DNA of 64,000 nt, taken from Anisakis pegreffii (lineage: Eukaryota > Nematoda > Chromadorea > Rhabditida > Anisakidae). A program made the translations under genes and the position numbers. The number at the start of each line of letters is the position of its first letter. The first letter of the stretch is position 1. This document shows positions 11,229 through 26,222 of this stretch, in pieces. The stretch lies in contig JAPYMA010000772.1 in assembly GCA_035041965.1 (NCBI GenBank), forward strand, positions 1 to 64,000, in the 5' to 3' direction. Under the pieces are notes generated by a model, which had not been told where the DNA came from, did no database searches, and saw only the letters and a list, made by a program, of their open reading frames with translations.

Positions 11229-14200
11229 CTGAAATAACATTTCGATACATTTCGTATATTAAAAGTTTTTAATCACAGTATGAAAACTAAATCATGCTGG
11301 TGAAAGTGTAATTGGATAGTTGAGACTATTCCAACGAATTCATTGCATAAAATTGCATTTTCTTGTTGTTGGATGTGAAATTTGATGAGCGAAGAAGTTT
11401 TGATCAGAGGAAGCCGACGTTGAGAAAATCTGCGTTGACAATCTTTGCGGTTATGCTGTTGTTGCCAGCGGATTTTCAATGATTTCAATGAGTTGCAGTG
11501 TTGCTGCTTAGTTTCATTCTTACTGACGGAAGACGGAATAGTCAACAATTCGAAAAGCATCCGTTTCAACTTTTGGTATGCTTAATCTCTAAATGAATTG
11601 AGTCATCCACAAACACTTCACCGAATCACAAGTGCTTCATCTTAGCTTTGTCATTCTACTCAAATACTTCTCACGTAGAAATGCCCTAAACAATACTGCG
11701 TCGTTGAATGTTCTTCAGGATTCTCATATGTGTGTCGTGTGCATGTGGCTAGTTTTCGCGTAAACAACACCATTGTGCATAGTTTGTTGACGTTACTGTG
11801 TGATGTGAATGGGCATTTTTCATTCATCAGCTGATTAGGCGGATTGATGATGAACACTTAACGTGTTTGACCTAGGAATGATGGACGGACGCTTGAATTG
11901 ATGTTGCTAGATTGGTTGTCCGACTGCTTAATGGCTTTCTGACTAGAGAATTGGCCGAGATTGCCGATTGCGGTAAATTAGTGATGAGACTAATGATAAT
12001 CAAAGCTGAAAAGGAGCTGTTCTCATTTGTGTGCTAAAGACAAAAACGGCCTCAATTAACAACAACAGTCACAATAATAGCTTATATTGAATGTGTCACA
12101 TTCATTGACGTAATTGGTATCATTGTTGATCGCTGTTTCATACGTCTACTTGTGTGCGTGTGTGTGTGTTCCTTCTGTGATTCAATAATGTTTATTATAT
12201 GAATAAACAAATCAAACTGATGATGCTTCTTCGTCGCCACAGTGACGCACTAGATTATGCATCCTCAAGTGCTGTTCATAATGGGATTTCATAACCATGA
12301 TATTCATCTATAATCACTAATATCTATTTACGAAATCTATTGTGTATCCGACGGACAATACTACGCGTCGTCAATTTATCCGTATGTTTGTGTGACAGGC
12401 GGCGATGATTTATGCTAATGCGCGAAATGTCATGCAACTCAATCATATCTCACCATATTCGTTTCGACATAATGGGATGGTGAGCGATCACTGTTGAAAA
12501 AGTTAGCGGCTATATGAAGTAGATGGGGGATTAGGGTAGAGTGGATAAAGAGATGAAAAGATAACGTTATTGCAAACGACGATTCTAGCTGTTGTTTGTT
12601 GTGTTTTAGTGCGAGATATGAGGAACGTATGTGTGAAAGTTGCTTGATTAGGTGATGAAGAGCGAAGTGCAGAGAGAAAAGCTGAAGATGAGCTGTTTGG
12701 GTGTTGATTTCATTCAATGCGTCTATCGCTGTGTGAAAATTTCCATTCAAAATACATGATACAATGAATTTCAAAAGATTTTGTGAAATGTTTCGATGCA
12801 ATCAATTCTTTTATTTGTTCGTCGTTAATCTGATCACAACTGTTTGGCTTTTCTGTACATCTCCATATATAGTTATGCATTATTATCAATGAATTTTTCT
12901 ATCCGTCTTTGGATATTTTTTGTGTTTTCTGATGCTACTTGTGTATTTATTTGTGTATGCGTTTGTTTGTGATATTATGCTTTCTTCCATTTTTTGAACG
13001 TCTTTCATTGAATGAAGAGCGTTCGTTCACATCGCATCCTTATGCTAGCCTAATCGTCATTATCGCCTTCACCAGAATCTGTAAATGTTTCGATGGGGCT
13101 GCTTAGAATGGCTTCTTTTTCAAATTCCAATCGAAAATGTATTCGTCTATTGAAAAGCTATTTGGTTCCATCATTCAACCGAATTACAATTTGTGCTAAT
13201 TATTGCTAGCACATTCATTCATCACACTTCGATATTTTTAACCCTCTCAGCACTCTCATTCTATGATTTTTCTTATTCTTTAGGAAACCCTCATGAATGG
13301 TAAACCAATGAACATCTATCCCGTTGAGCGCCTTTATGTCTTAATTTGAGAAATTCAAAGAGCAGTATCTGCTGACGAACCGTAGAAAAAAAATTGTTCG
13401 CATGTTTCCATGCTGTCCACATTCATGGTTTCGTTCGTTTGCGAGTAATCTCGCGAAAAAAATTAGCGCTTACATTGGTTCGCAGAGATTAGCGCTTGTT
13501 CGTGAGTGCAAAGTGCGAGTAGGCACATCTACGATCGTTAAATCGACAATGCATCCATCGATTAAAATCACTTAATTGCTATCTGACTGTGTAAAGCTTT
13601 CGTTGTGTTTATATATCAATTGCGATCATCAAGTTTACGTACAGTGAACAACTCGTCGTATCGCCGGTTGCCTTCACTAACAAATAGAGAACCGTAGCTG
13701 CATGATTTGTTACTCAAATTTGAGCTTTTCGATTCTCTTGAATCGCTAATCATCAGCTCTGTTTACTGTTGGTATGAGCTTTCTCGTTTTCATTATGATT
13801 CCATCAGTTATGACTTATTGCAGTCGCATGCGATTTGGATGTTCTGACATGAGTTTTGTAACTGTATTGAAGTGTTATCAAACAATGAGTTGGTAATGAT
13901 CTAAAGATGAACGAATTATAACAATCGTGCGATGTGTACACATTCATGATTCATCCTTTGTATTGTTGTGACATCGATTTCAAGTTTATCCCATCGCTGC
14001 TCTCTTCACAACCGTAATTTTTTTGGTTAATTTCCTTCTCACCAAGACGCAGACTAATTCCATTTTCCATAATGCTGAAGAAACACGATTGCGGTGAGAA
14101 TGCTGAACTGAACTCGAAATATTGCATAATTCGCTATGATTAGGCCATAAAATTGCTTGAATGCTTCGACTGGCTCACAAGAATATCATTCTTCTTACTA

Positions 14201-17200
14201 GGATATCTGCGAGACAAGTTTAAAATTTAACTTGATTTCATACATTACCATCAACTTTTTGATTGTCCGTAATATCAAGTTCAGCTAGTGAACCTGAAGA
14301 AGCCTTTAATTTGGGAATATCTAAGATATGCTCAATATTAATCCATGTATTTATGTGATTTTGAACAACACTTGATTGGATACGCATGTTTTTTATGCAC
14401 AATGAATTTTGCTCGGTGGGTTTTTTGTAGAATGATGGATTGTATGATTATTGTAATTTGTTTTCCTTAAGTGGTCCATCAAACCCACGAAAAGTAGCGT
14501 TTTTTCTCGTCGACACATATAAGAAATGATTCATAGCACAATAGATGTATATGCCGTAACATTAAGCAAGTTAATAACATTTCTATTAATGCGATTTGAA
14601 TGTTATATAAATTCTTTGAAGTTGTGGTCATTAAGGCATTGATATATTACATTCTAACATCGCGGTATATAAACTTTTATTGAAATGCAAAGTAAATCAC
14701 TGCTCAAATCTGCTTTCAATCATTTATGTAGTGTGCATATTCTACCTACTAGAACTTATGCGCATTTATGCAATGAAAATCGTACGCTTTCTACGATAAC
14801 CTTTCTCGGAGATGTTCACTCAAGTGTAGCAATGGAGTAATGCTTGAGTGGTTGTTTTGATTCCGGTTGGATTTACGTATTGCACATACATTACTAATTG
14901 ATTATGAGGCCATGAATAGTGAGAATAGCATTTCAGAGTGATCGTAAGAAACACCTCGAAATATTCCACTCCTCGTCTGATCGGAATGAGATTTTTTGAA
15001 TGTTCATTATCTCTGTTTGCTGGAATGTTTATTGCTACAGTCATGGGTCTCTATCTCTTATCTTTTTCATATCAATCATCTTTTTTATATCAATTATCTT
15101 TTTTTTTCAAATTCATATTATCCTGTAACCAGCAAATTGTTTCCAGTTATTAAGCGCTATACACATTATTGATGAGATTTATTTTCTTAAACAAATATGA
15201 ATGCGGATATTTTCGTATTCTTGTAAGAGAGGGAATCGTTTGTTGAAATAATTTTTATTCCAAAACATGTGTAAGTGACAAATATCAGTGCCTACATATT
15301 CGTAAATGCACCCGTTCATACATACCATCATACGATTATATTGCTTATTCGTGATGATTTTGGTGCCCGGTCGGTTAATCTGTCAACAACGATTCTGACA
15401 GCGCACACTTATTTATCATATGCTTGAATGTGATTTATACGTTGCACTGTCGGTGATAATAATTGCAAACAAAAAAGAGAAACTAATTTTTTCACGAGAC
15501 GCAACACATTTCGTGATGAATATGGCTCTGCAAACAGTTCAGTGTTGTCATTATCAAGCTTATATTGCTATTTGCTCTGCGATGACAATCGTTCAGTATC
15601 GAAATGAGCAATTCTTCAATGATAAACGGCCATATTTTCTGACAGATTGCACAGAGTTCGCAACATCATTTGCTAGCCAGAGGACAAACATTCCGCGAAA
15701 GAATTCACTTTGTTTTCATCAACACGAGCTGTTCAAACGTGATCGCACTCTCTGGAAATATTTATGATGTGAGGCTGACTAGAAATTGACTAGATAGACG
15801 CAAACATTATGTTCTGAGTTTTTGATGCTTCAACGTTTTTTTTTGAATGTGTAAAAAATGCCAATGGTTTGTTTGGAACATTTTGTTTTTCGAAATTTCT
15901 AATTCATTGAGCGAAACTGAGTTTTTGAGTGCGCTCATCCAAGTTAATACTACTGTGACGGGTCCACAAATCATAATTCAACCTTGAGATTTGCCATTCG
16001 AAGTCGAAACATCGAATTGCACTGTGAATTATTTTAAAAAATCTTTTGCTAGCAGTGCCATTTTGTACTGTAATTACTGAGCGTAATTTTTGAAGTATTC
16101 TTTCAACTGCATCAAATTTGCTGTTTTTAGTTCCGTGAAATTTGTAACACGGTATTTTTCAAGATTGCACTCCTTATTTCAAAATGCATCTCACTGCCAA
16201 TGAACTAATTATGTTGTAATAACATGTTCACAGAGTGTTAATTTCGCTCTGCTTTGTTTGATCTGAAAACAAAAACTGTCCATTAAATGTTTACCCACGA
16301 ACAGCTGCGATTGGCATTCCTCAGAGCAATTTTATCGACCAAATGCAATTCCTGCAAGTGGAAACACCTTCTCACCTATACTTCTATGTCTTGGTTCTTT
16401 GGATGCTACAAGAAGACAGTTCATTGAACCCTTCAATTGTTTCCCTACGAAAGCGGTGCGTATAGTCCATTAATTCTCACAGAAAAATGAGGAGATCGGC
16501 AACGTAAAAACGGTATTGGAACAGTGAACTTGATCAGTGATCTACCGTATAATTAAATTCTCATTTTGAACGAATATTTCAGTGCACTTCTGAGACAGTG
16601 GTGAGTACTGGTAAGTTGTTATGTGTCAATACTTCGGAAGTGTTTACAAGGAAGTTCTATTCTAGTGAACAACTGACACTCTGAAAATGATTCGGTTCGG
16701 TGCTTGAAATTGTTATGAATATTGCTATGTGCTAATGCAGAAAAGAGAAAACACGGTACATAGGATGTGATTATATCGCTTTTCATCAAGTAATCATCGG
16801 CTAGCGTGTTACATTCGCATGTTATTCGATATTATGCACACCCTTATTATGCACTTTACATTCTGGAATATAGATGAACTTCTCGTTTAGTATTAAGCAG
16901 CAGCAGGACTGCGTTAATTTCTTAATTTGATTGTCGGTACCTGAGAGGTTTGCGAGTATTGTTTGATTGTATGTAATGCATGGTTCGATTTATATGAAAC
17001 AATAAAGTTTTTGGGAGATAAGATAAGCGATGAGATAAGATATCGCATAAATCTGCAAAGAAACCAAAATTTTTCCAACTGCACTCATTGCAACGTCACG
17101 TATCTCTTGAATTTTTTGTTCAGAAGAAAATGTTTGCGGAATAATTTTTTTAGTGAGTGCTTGAACAAACGAGCATTATGGTTTCTTAGCGTGCGGTATT

Positions 17201-18356
17201 GAGATTTTTCGACACTGTAATAAATTAATCAGAAGTATGCCTGTCTGTTTACGATCGCCGTAATTAATCTTAGTTCTCATCTTATTAATCGTTCCCATCC
17301 GATTCGATCTTTATTGCACGTATGAAAATGTACCCAGCTTCCGACACTCGTAGATAATTTCGATGCAGAAGCTGAAAATACGTCAGCTGTTTGAAGCATT
17401 CTGCTACTGCCTTCTGCCAGCTGTTTGAATCATTCGTCCAAAAAACACTCACTTTAATGAGCGTTTCAGTGCTCTTTAGTGAATTTCTCCATCATAATCA
17501 TCACTTGACGTAATCCTTTTCAAGAGATGGCTACTGTAAGATCACCACGACCCATGATGATGGTGTAGCAATACTTTTTCGAGTCTTCCATCAGAACCAA
17601 AATTTCACATTCGTCATAATGATTGTCAATCTGGGACACTTCTGAATACTTATCGAATTTGTATTTGAATGGAGAAGTAAGCATATTATTGGACAAGCAA
17701 TATTTCTTCAGCAATTTATTGCAAGTTTGATGGCAGAATATTTCGAAACATAAATAGCAAAATATTTATATGGCAGTTGCGTTGATTCATTTGAGCGTTA
17801 CTGAAGTGTACATATTGCATTGTGGAATAGCTCATTGTTTGGATGATGGCTAATTGTGGTTAGCCGTTGGTCATTGTTGGCTTATTGAAACGACTCGAAA
17901 CAATCAATTTTCTATGGCTCAAACTGACCGGATGAGTGTACGAGTAATACCCTAGTGACCGATTTCCGCTTCAAAGAGCTTTTCAGTAATTTTATTCGAT
18001 GTAGCCTTTGGTGCCAGTCATTCTAGACACATGCGTATGTAAATACTCACAGTCATTACCTCCCCTCATCCATCTTCAGCTGACCACTTCATGCTGTCAA
18101 ATTGAATGGCTAACAAAATTCTGTCAGCAGTCCACTGCCAATCCGAAAACTCTCAGCATTAGTATTTCAATACTTTAAGGAATTTTTAGATTTTCACACT
18201 CACTATAGTAAGAAGCACATTTGATATCAGCGATGTTAGCCATTGTTATGATTTGCATAAATTTTCACATTGTTCATCATCACTGCATGCGTCATTCAGT
18301 AAAGCTGCTCACAACTGCAGAAACCAACCTTCATCGATCGTTATTTATTTTTATTT

Positions 18357-18375
18357 GGGGAGGGGGAGGGGGAGG
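18357..18375 (+). repeat. G-rich run, possible quadruplex
   Basis: G tracts of 4, 5, 5 and 2 bases are separated by single A residues in otherwise AT-rich DNA. The last tract is short, so it does not meet a strict four-tract, three-tetrad rule. A two-tetrad or split-tract fold is possible. Confidence 0.5.
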
Positions 18376-21300
18376 ATTGAGATTGAAAGGGCAATATAAG
18401 AATGCATTTTTAGTTCAGTGCGAAGTAATTTTAGTGGCTGTTATAATCCGTTAAATATGTCATTTCGATGTATGCATCTGTCAATATGAATGAGGTGATT
18501 CAGTACCATGATGATGAGCAATTGAATGCTTGTGATTATGCGTTCTTATTTTTTGATATCATTATTGAATAAATTCTCAATTTTTTATTCGTTTCCACCT
18601 TTGCATTCATCATTAAATGTGACGTTTTTACGTTCATCTCTTTCGAACTTGTCAGTGTCATGGAAGCATTCCATTCATATTAATCATTTTTATGTGTAGG
18701 CATAAACTGAATGCTCATGATCAGTTCACTATTTGAAGGTGATATTTTGTGAAATATGTAGATTACTGATCATAAGATCAGAAGGCATCCTTTAGATTGA
18801 GCAAAGTAATTGGCTTGATTAATAGCTCAATTAGTTTTTTACTCAGTGTGGATTCTTATGTTTTAATGAAGGTTATCTGTTTTTGAAGATATTCGTCGAA
18901 TTGGGAATGTTCATTGATTTGAGTTTTCACTTATATTCTATCATCTTGCTGAATCGGAGCATTGAAGATGAGATTTACCCTGACATATTTAGAAATGTGT
19001 GCATAGTTTATAAAGGCCATTATTGTTTTTTGGTGCTGCTAAAATTATTTGATAAATTGTTTCAAAGAGTTTTTTCTTGTAAACTGATCGTTACTGGCAC
19101 GATGCGAACAGTTCATGGCTGACTATCGGAAATTTTCGTCGAAACAATGTTTATTTTGCACCCAATGAATCTCCACAGTGCCCGTTCGTTCGGATGAAAC
19201 TGGAAATTGCTGAGTGGCTGATATAACTTAACTCCAAAAATATTACAAATCAGCTCGAGCATTCATACCAATACTATGTGTATAATTCCTTGTCGATGAT
19301 GAAATAGTGATGAGATATGTGTTCATTTGTTTTTCGTTGTTTTAAAGTTATGGCTGTTGCGGGTGTTTCTTTGGAAGTTCCAGATTCAAAAAATTGCATT
19401 TGATTTCAGCGGATTGAATTCTTCAATTGAATTCTTCAAACCGAGAAAATTTTTGAGTAGCCTCAAAACTCTGAAAACATTCAAAACTTATAAAATGATT
19501 TCTGAATGCACAATTTATGATTGTTGAAACACGCCACTAGGGCATGCTCATCAAATGCTCATCGAAATTCAGTGCAATGATGATCGTTTTTATTTGTTTC
19601 TTTCCTCGTTCATTTTCGTGTATTTCATGCAACTTTCACCTGGAACCAGCCTCAGGAACTGCGCCCGTCTGGAAATAATTTTAAGTGTTTAAGGTTATGA
19701 GCTTGTTTCAAACTCAATCCAATTTCAGTGTTGGTAATTGTGTCCTATTGCAAACAACAACGACGGTATACTGACACCGAAATCGTATTATACACAATCA
19801 CTCAAATATTCGTCGATGGTTGTTTCACAATGATTTTCTAAAGGTTCATTTCTTGGCATGTTTTGTACCTATAGCGAGCAAGTGATCAGTGTATATTTTA
19901 TTCATATTCGACCTATTTTCTTATTGTCCATAAATAACTGGTCGACGACATTTTCATTCGACCGTTCACAACATAGCAGTTGGCTAAAACTTGAAAGATT
20001 CGGTTGTTCGACCGTTGCGAAACGCTACAGTTGAAAACCTGTAATTGAAGTTCACTCATGAGCTGGAAACTGGGTTTATGATACGAATAGCAAATTTAGA
20101 CTCGTGAATGCAGTGCGATTTTAGCGAATGGACATAAACACAGTTTTCTGACGATAGTCTAATTGTAAAGCCAGTCAGTCAATCTTTACAAGTTGTCCAA
20201 TCTGATAATATCGTATGCATGACCTTCAATCAAATTAATGATTGATTATCGGCTGTTCAGAAGAGAAAATCGATAGAGGGTGGAAACGTGATCGCTATTC
20301 GGTGGGTTCATCGCCAGCAGCGCTTTTTTATGGCAGAACGTTAGGTTGAGGTGTGTTACTGCTTTCAATAGAACTTAAAAACTGCAACAAACAGCTTGGC
20401 TTGAGGCATCTTGATCGAGATGAACATCCGCATCACTTCAGTGCACTACCGCAACGAACGATGACTGGTTGGAAACGAAAGAGTTAGTTCATTCATTCTC
20501 AACATTTCAGCTTTCTTTATTTCAGATCATTTTGTTACAGGACCATTCAATCACACAACCACATTCGCTATTTATCCTAGTAGAAATCAATTGGTCATTA
20601 AGGTTTCAGTTTTTCGGTGTAAGCTTTGCAAGGAGTTCGTATTGTGAAGTAGAACAGTGCATGATGATTTTGAGTAGATAACGATTTTGAGCATGTTTTG
20701 AGAAATCTTACAATTAGTGATGGAGTTGCAATTGGTCAGTCTGAATGTGTAAAGAAAATGAATCGCTTCTCGATGAATAACGTTGCATTCATTGTAGGAT
20801 TTGAATACTGATCATTTTTTAATGGTTGAGCTGCTACAGTGATTATATCAGTTTGTGATTTTTTTGGATGAACATTTGCTCAGTGCAAGATCCGGTCGGT
20901 GATTGAATCGATCTTTTGAATCAATTGAATCAATCAACTTCTTTACGCGAGATACATTTTTAAAGTTCTTACACAAACGACATTTCCTTCAGCTTAAAAT
21001 GGTGCTACGTTTCACTTACCACTCTCACAATGATCTGATAGCTGGGAAATTTCGTGGCATCATAAGTTATGCTTATACACTTCTACCACTGCAACTGCAA
21101 ATACGCTCTCTCGAAAGTATTATTTTTTGTACCTTAGCGATTCTGGTAAAATGTTCAGTTACAAGTATGAATATCCTTAAGCTCTAAGCCATCTTTAAGT
21201 TATCATGTAACTGTATTTGGATTGCCCAATTTGAAGCTATTTATAATTCATATTATTTTAGATTGCTTGAATAATCATCCGGATTGTACTTCCTAGAATT

Positions 21301-24300
21301 CATTTCATCTAATACTTGTATAAGTTCGCATTTGAGCTATTCATGGTTTGTTAATAGAGAGCTGTTGAGTCGATTATCTCAAATTGTTTTTGATTTGGTT
21401 GAAGCAAGAAATTTCGATCGTTTAAGTTTGTTCACGTGAAATCTCCGTTTGTTTGATGATGCTACTGAAAATGTCTTCCATAATAATTACAAGCGTTTCA
21501 AGGAGAATTAGTTGTGTCACTTTCAACTAATTGCATTCACTATGGCAAAATGTGTGAACGATAACCATAAACGATAGGTGAACGCTGCTTCTATTAATGA
21601 GATTTTGCAATAACGATGAATGTAAACGTTTCGTTTTATCGCACCGAACATTCACTGCCATTCGTGATGGATTGTTATACGCTTACAATAATTGATCATT
21701 CAAAGATTCTAAAAAATACGCATTCTTTGAGTAAGGTTGAACGTTGAAATATCTCGTGAGGTGTTTTTCTTTCGTTCGCTATTTTGCGTTTGAAAGTGGT
21801 TGATGATAGCATCAATGTAAAAACGTTTTTACGAGTTAACATCTGAGCAAATCAAAATTCTAATCACATCAGTTTGATATCTTTCGTCCATTTTCGATTG
21901 GTAGGAAATCGTTTCACAGCTTGTCCTCAATTCCTTGTAACCAAATAACCAAAAATACCAGCAAGTATATTTGTCAAAAACTGCACTCACGACGATAATG
22001 TTCGTCAAAAGCTGCATCAATGAATCAATGTCATTGGTGCAGCTTTTTAATCATATTCAATCATACAGTCATACAGTCACGATCGTTTGAACTATACCTA
22101 TCAACTGTTTGAAAATTGTTTCAAAATCAATCGCACTGAATGCCGTCGCGCACACAAATTATGAAATGACATTGTGATATAATATAATCCCATTTACATC
22201 TCCATTCGAGTTGATTCATTAGAGAGAGTTTTTGGAATTGAGATGAGAAAAGTGAGCAGTTTTGTCGAGGAACTGAATTTAAAATTTCAAGTATGTTGCT
22301 AAAAATATACGCTGATTCATTGTTTGGCTAATCACTCATTGTTTTCAGCGAAAAAAATGAAGAATTTTACTCGAAATGTTCATACTCATTTTGGTTGCAA
22401 AACTCTAAAAGCCGTTGTTTATTAAAAAACAATCTTGGATAATGATCATGTTTCAAATACTCAGAAGTAGCTAATACTGGCACCTAAAAAGTGTAAAATA
22501 TACTTTAATGTTCTTTGAATGAGAAACATTTTCAACGAATGGGCAATTCTTTATATAATATGTGAATTTTGTTTAGTTTCATATCAAATCTTTTAGATCT
22601 GTGCGTCTTAAAAACCGGTTTTCATTCATATCCATTGTTCACATTATTGCTATTTGCTTTTTTCAAACTTTATGCATGCACATTTGGTTCTGGGCTTATT
22701 ATGATGATATGAAACCATTTCATAGTTCATTTATTGTTGTTCGTCCGTCTATATTCGATTTGGTAGTTGGTTGATTCAGCGGTACAAGTGGCCAAATATA
22801 TGTTTGATTTTATTCTGTGTCGTAAGAAGAATGAGTAAAATTTACACAGATTATCAAGTGATATTTGAGTTTCATAATCCGATTAGACGCTTTGGTATCG
22901 TCTTTATAAATTTTTATAGGAACTGAATCTGTATTTTTATAGCGTAAAAACCACATGTTCCAGCGTCTCATTTTCTAACCAGAACTGACGCACAGATCGT
23001 TAGTATAAATGTTGTTAACCCTGGTTAGATATGCTGGAAAATTAAGAATTCGCTCGCTCAGTCATGTTGTTTATTTTGATTGTAAATATCTAAAGATCAT
23101 GCGTTCGACCATCAAAGGGATCATAATGTGTTTTATGCGATGTGCCGTTTCTCACTGCCGAATGACCAATTGACTCGAGCAACATTACCTCCATCATTTT
23201 TCAAGCTAAATTTTTCCAGTTCGTCATTTTCGGTGTCATTAGTTTCGATCTTTTCTTCGGAAATTCGATCAGTGTTCTGAATTCTTGATCAAATGAATGC
23301 GAAGCAATTAGTTAAAATTTAAAGAAGATTTAATGTTTATTCTAAACATCTGTTCATTATGAGTCGCTTATTTTGTGTCATTTAGTCGACACCAGTTCTG
23401 TGATATTTGTTGATATTCTCGTCGATCTGATTGCTTCTTATTGAGTTGGCTTTCTTTAGTTTATTCCGGTTGCACCTTGAGGAGTGCATAAACACTGGAT
23501 GAATCAGGAAGTTGACTCAGTCGCATGCCTCTTTATTCTCCTCGTTTCATTGTGTTCGGATAGTAGAGCCTCGAATTTAGATCAAATGATTAATGAGTGA
23601 ACTTCGCTTATAGCTTTTCATTGGTTCACCATTTACCAAATGATTCTGATGATTTTAACGAAAATTTTTGCCATACGTCATGAATTGGATGCTCTTTTGA
23701 TATCAGCGAGTTGTTTATTCTGGTGTCAACTAAATCAGCTTGTGCCACTATCATCACTGTTTTGAACAACATTTCTGATCTTCTGTAATCTCGTTCTCAT
23801 CTTGGCTGGGACTTGAGCGGATATTACTTCAGTCCGTGAGGTTGCCAACTGATTGATGTGTCATGGTCCCTCTCGAAAGCTGTCATTATTGTTCATGTGT
23901 ATTCTATTCAATGAGATGGTCCTCCGAGATGTGTTTCTTTAGGTTTCATTTCATGATGGATATCGTGGGTATGAGTATGCAGAGGCGTTTATGAGTCATA
24001 CTGATTAAATCGGCTTGTGACACATTTTAACGAATCAGTTGTCAATTCTTATCGGGACTCGAGTGGAACTTCTTCAAGGGACAGCTTCAAAGAGAATCTG
24101 ATTTGGAATATCCATGATGAATGATTTAATTTGCATAATTTCAAGCATCCTTTTATCGTGCTCCACTCCGTGCTCACTGATTATCTCCACTTATCTCCAA
24201 ATTCACATTCATTATGGTGCATTCATTCACGTACTGATGTGAATTTACATGTTTAATCACTGACTGCTCTGAATCAGTAGCTAGTAGTTTACTTTGATTA

Positions 24301-26164
24301 ACTGAATTTATGAAATGTTTTGGCAAAACTTAGTTATTAACAATCGGAGATACTCATACTCGTAAGCATGAATACTTCTCACGCCAGCTATAAATTGGGC
24401 TATGGTTGTCACCTCATCCCTACCACATAGCCGATGTTTATGCTAGCATTTGCTAAAAGTAGAATGTGTTTTAACAGCTTGCAACAAATTTGCAACGATA
24501 TAATTATGCACAGTAAACGATTGTGCAGTTCATTAATATTGCACGCACTCTATTTACCGAATAGGTGTGTGCATATGGATTTTCATGTTGGATACTGATT
24601 GTTTGTTCAGAAGGACGATCTGCATTTATTATCGAAACAATTGTGCAAATAAATACGTTATCGATGACCGTTTTCATCTTGCAACAGAACAATCGAAAGC
24701 TTTTAGTGGAACCAATTTGATACTTGTGAACGTTTGTATGCAATTCATTTCGTTCGTAAAGAAAAATAATTTCCTGAACGCACGAAACAATAAATTTACA
24801 TTCAGAAGACGGACGCTATATTGGAGTACTCGATTGTATAACATAAGTAGAATGATGAAGGGAATCGACTCTCAATGATCATCGAACGTTCAGTGAGACG
24901 GCGACTAAATATGTCAAGGGTTTTAAAAGCGGTATCGCATTCAGAAGTCGAACTAAATAACGTACTAAATTGTGCGTTGATTGACTCTTCTATTGTTGAT
25001 AAATGTATCAAGAAACCGAATGGGTCATTATTCAGAAATTCTCTTTCGACGTAATTGCTCTGATGATTGCATAAATTTTGGGTTTTGTGTTGCTCTTATA
25101 TTGAGAGGCTTTACATGAGTGTTGATGACAACAGAAGTGGATTATAGAAGACGCTTGCAAAAAATGAACAATGATTAGAGCTGTAGATATTAGTGGGAGA
25201 GTTAGTTAATCATGTGCTTCGGCGATATCGTATGAAAGAAATTGCAACGATCATTTTGCATAATGATACTTACTGCTTGACGCACATCGGGTGGTCTTCA
25301 TATTCAATACCTTCTCTCGTTCATTCAGTCCTTTTATGATTCCGAGCACCTTTGTACGCGTTCTTCTGACCGATCTGTTTCTCATCGTGATCGATTTAAG
25401 AGTTCTGTACCTACGTACGTCTAACAATAAGCAATATGACCATGACCAAAGAGTCTGTTTCCTAATAATTAATTCTTAATTATCGTTGTAAGATGATTTA
25501 TTGTCTATGTGTCAATCAAACCCCGAAATTACATGGATTATTCACACGAATTCGCCTGATTGTTCCATCATTAATATATCATTATTAGTCGTAATATCTT
25601 ATCGAGACTTATCAGATAACCCTTGCAGTAACACGTGTCTTCGTTATTCATCCATCGCATTCATTGCAAAATTAGCCTTCTTCTCCTCTTGAGTAGTAGT
25701 ATGGTAATTAAAGAGAGCATGTTTCTAGCAATATTCATTCAAACACTTAAATTTGAGCATGAACTTATCGTGACGCTCTATCATCATAATAGATAAATGC
25801 GAATAATTAAGCGTAATAATTAACCTTTACACCATGTTTCCGTATATGTCTGTGCAAAAACTCGAGCTGAACATAAGTTTCGCAAAGCTCAGTTGTCGAT
25901 TTCATGCACGACGAATGCGGTGCTTATTGCCAGCATCTGTCAACAACAGTAGTCATAATGGTATTTTGAGGTTGAGCTGAATAATGCAAATTGTGGTGAA
26001 CATTTCAGTTGTTATAAAATTAATGTTGTTCAAAGTGATGTTACGAATTGTGAGTGAATTGATCGTTTATGAATTATTAATTGACGTTATTCAGTAATGT
26101 TTCATAGCGTTTTCTGATGTATTCACACATCATAACAACAGCAAATACATTATCCACTTCTATT

Positions 26165-26222
26165 ATTAATCCATCGAAATGTCATCTCCATGGTATTACA
26201 TTAATCCATCGAAATGTCATCT
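26165..26222. repeat. Direct duplication, period 35 bp
   Basis: A 23-base unit (attaatccatcgaaatgtca plus tct) occurs at 26165 and again at 26200. This is a simple local tandem duplication with no coding context. Confidence 0.85.

Noticed and set aside
12439..12801. 120-codon minus-strand frame
   Set aside because: It has no domain, no splice support and a composition like the surrounding non-coding DNA.
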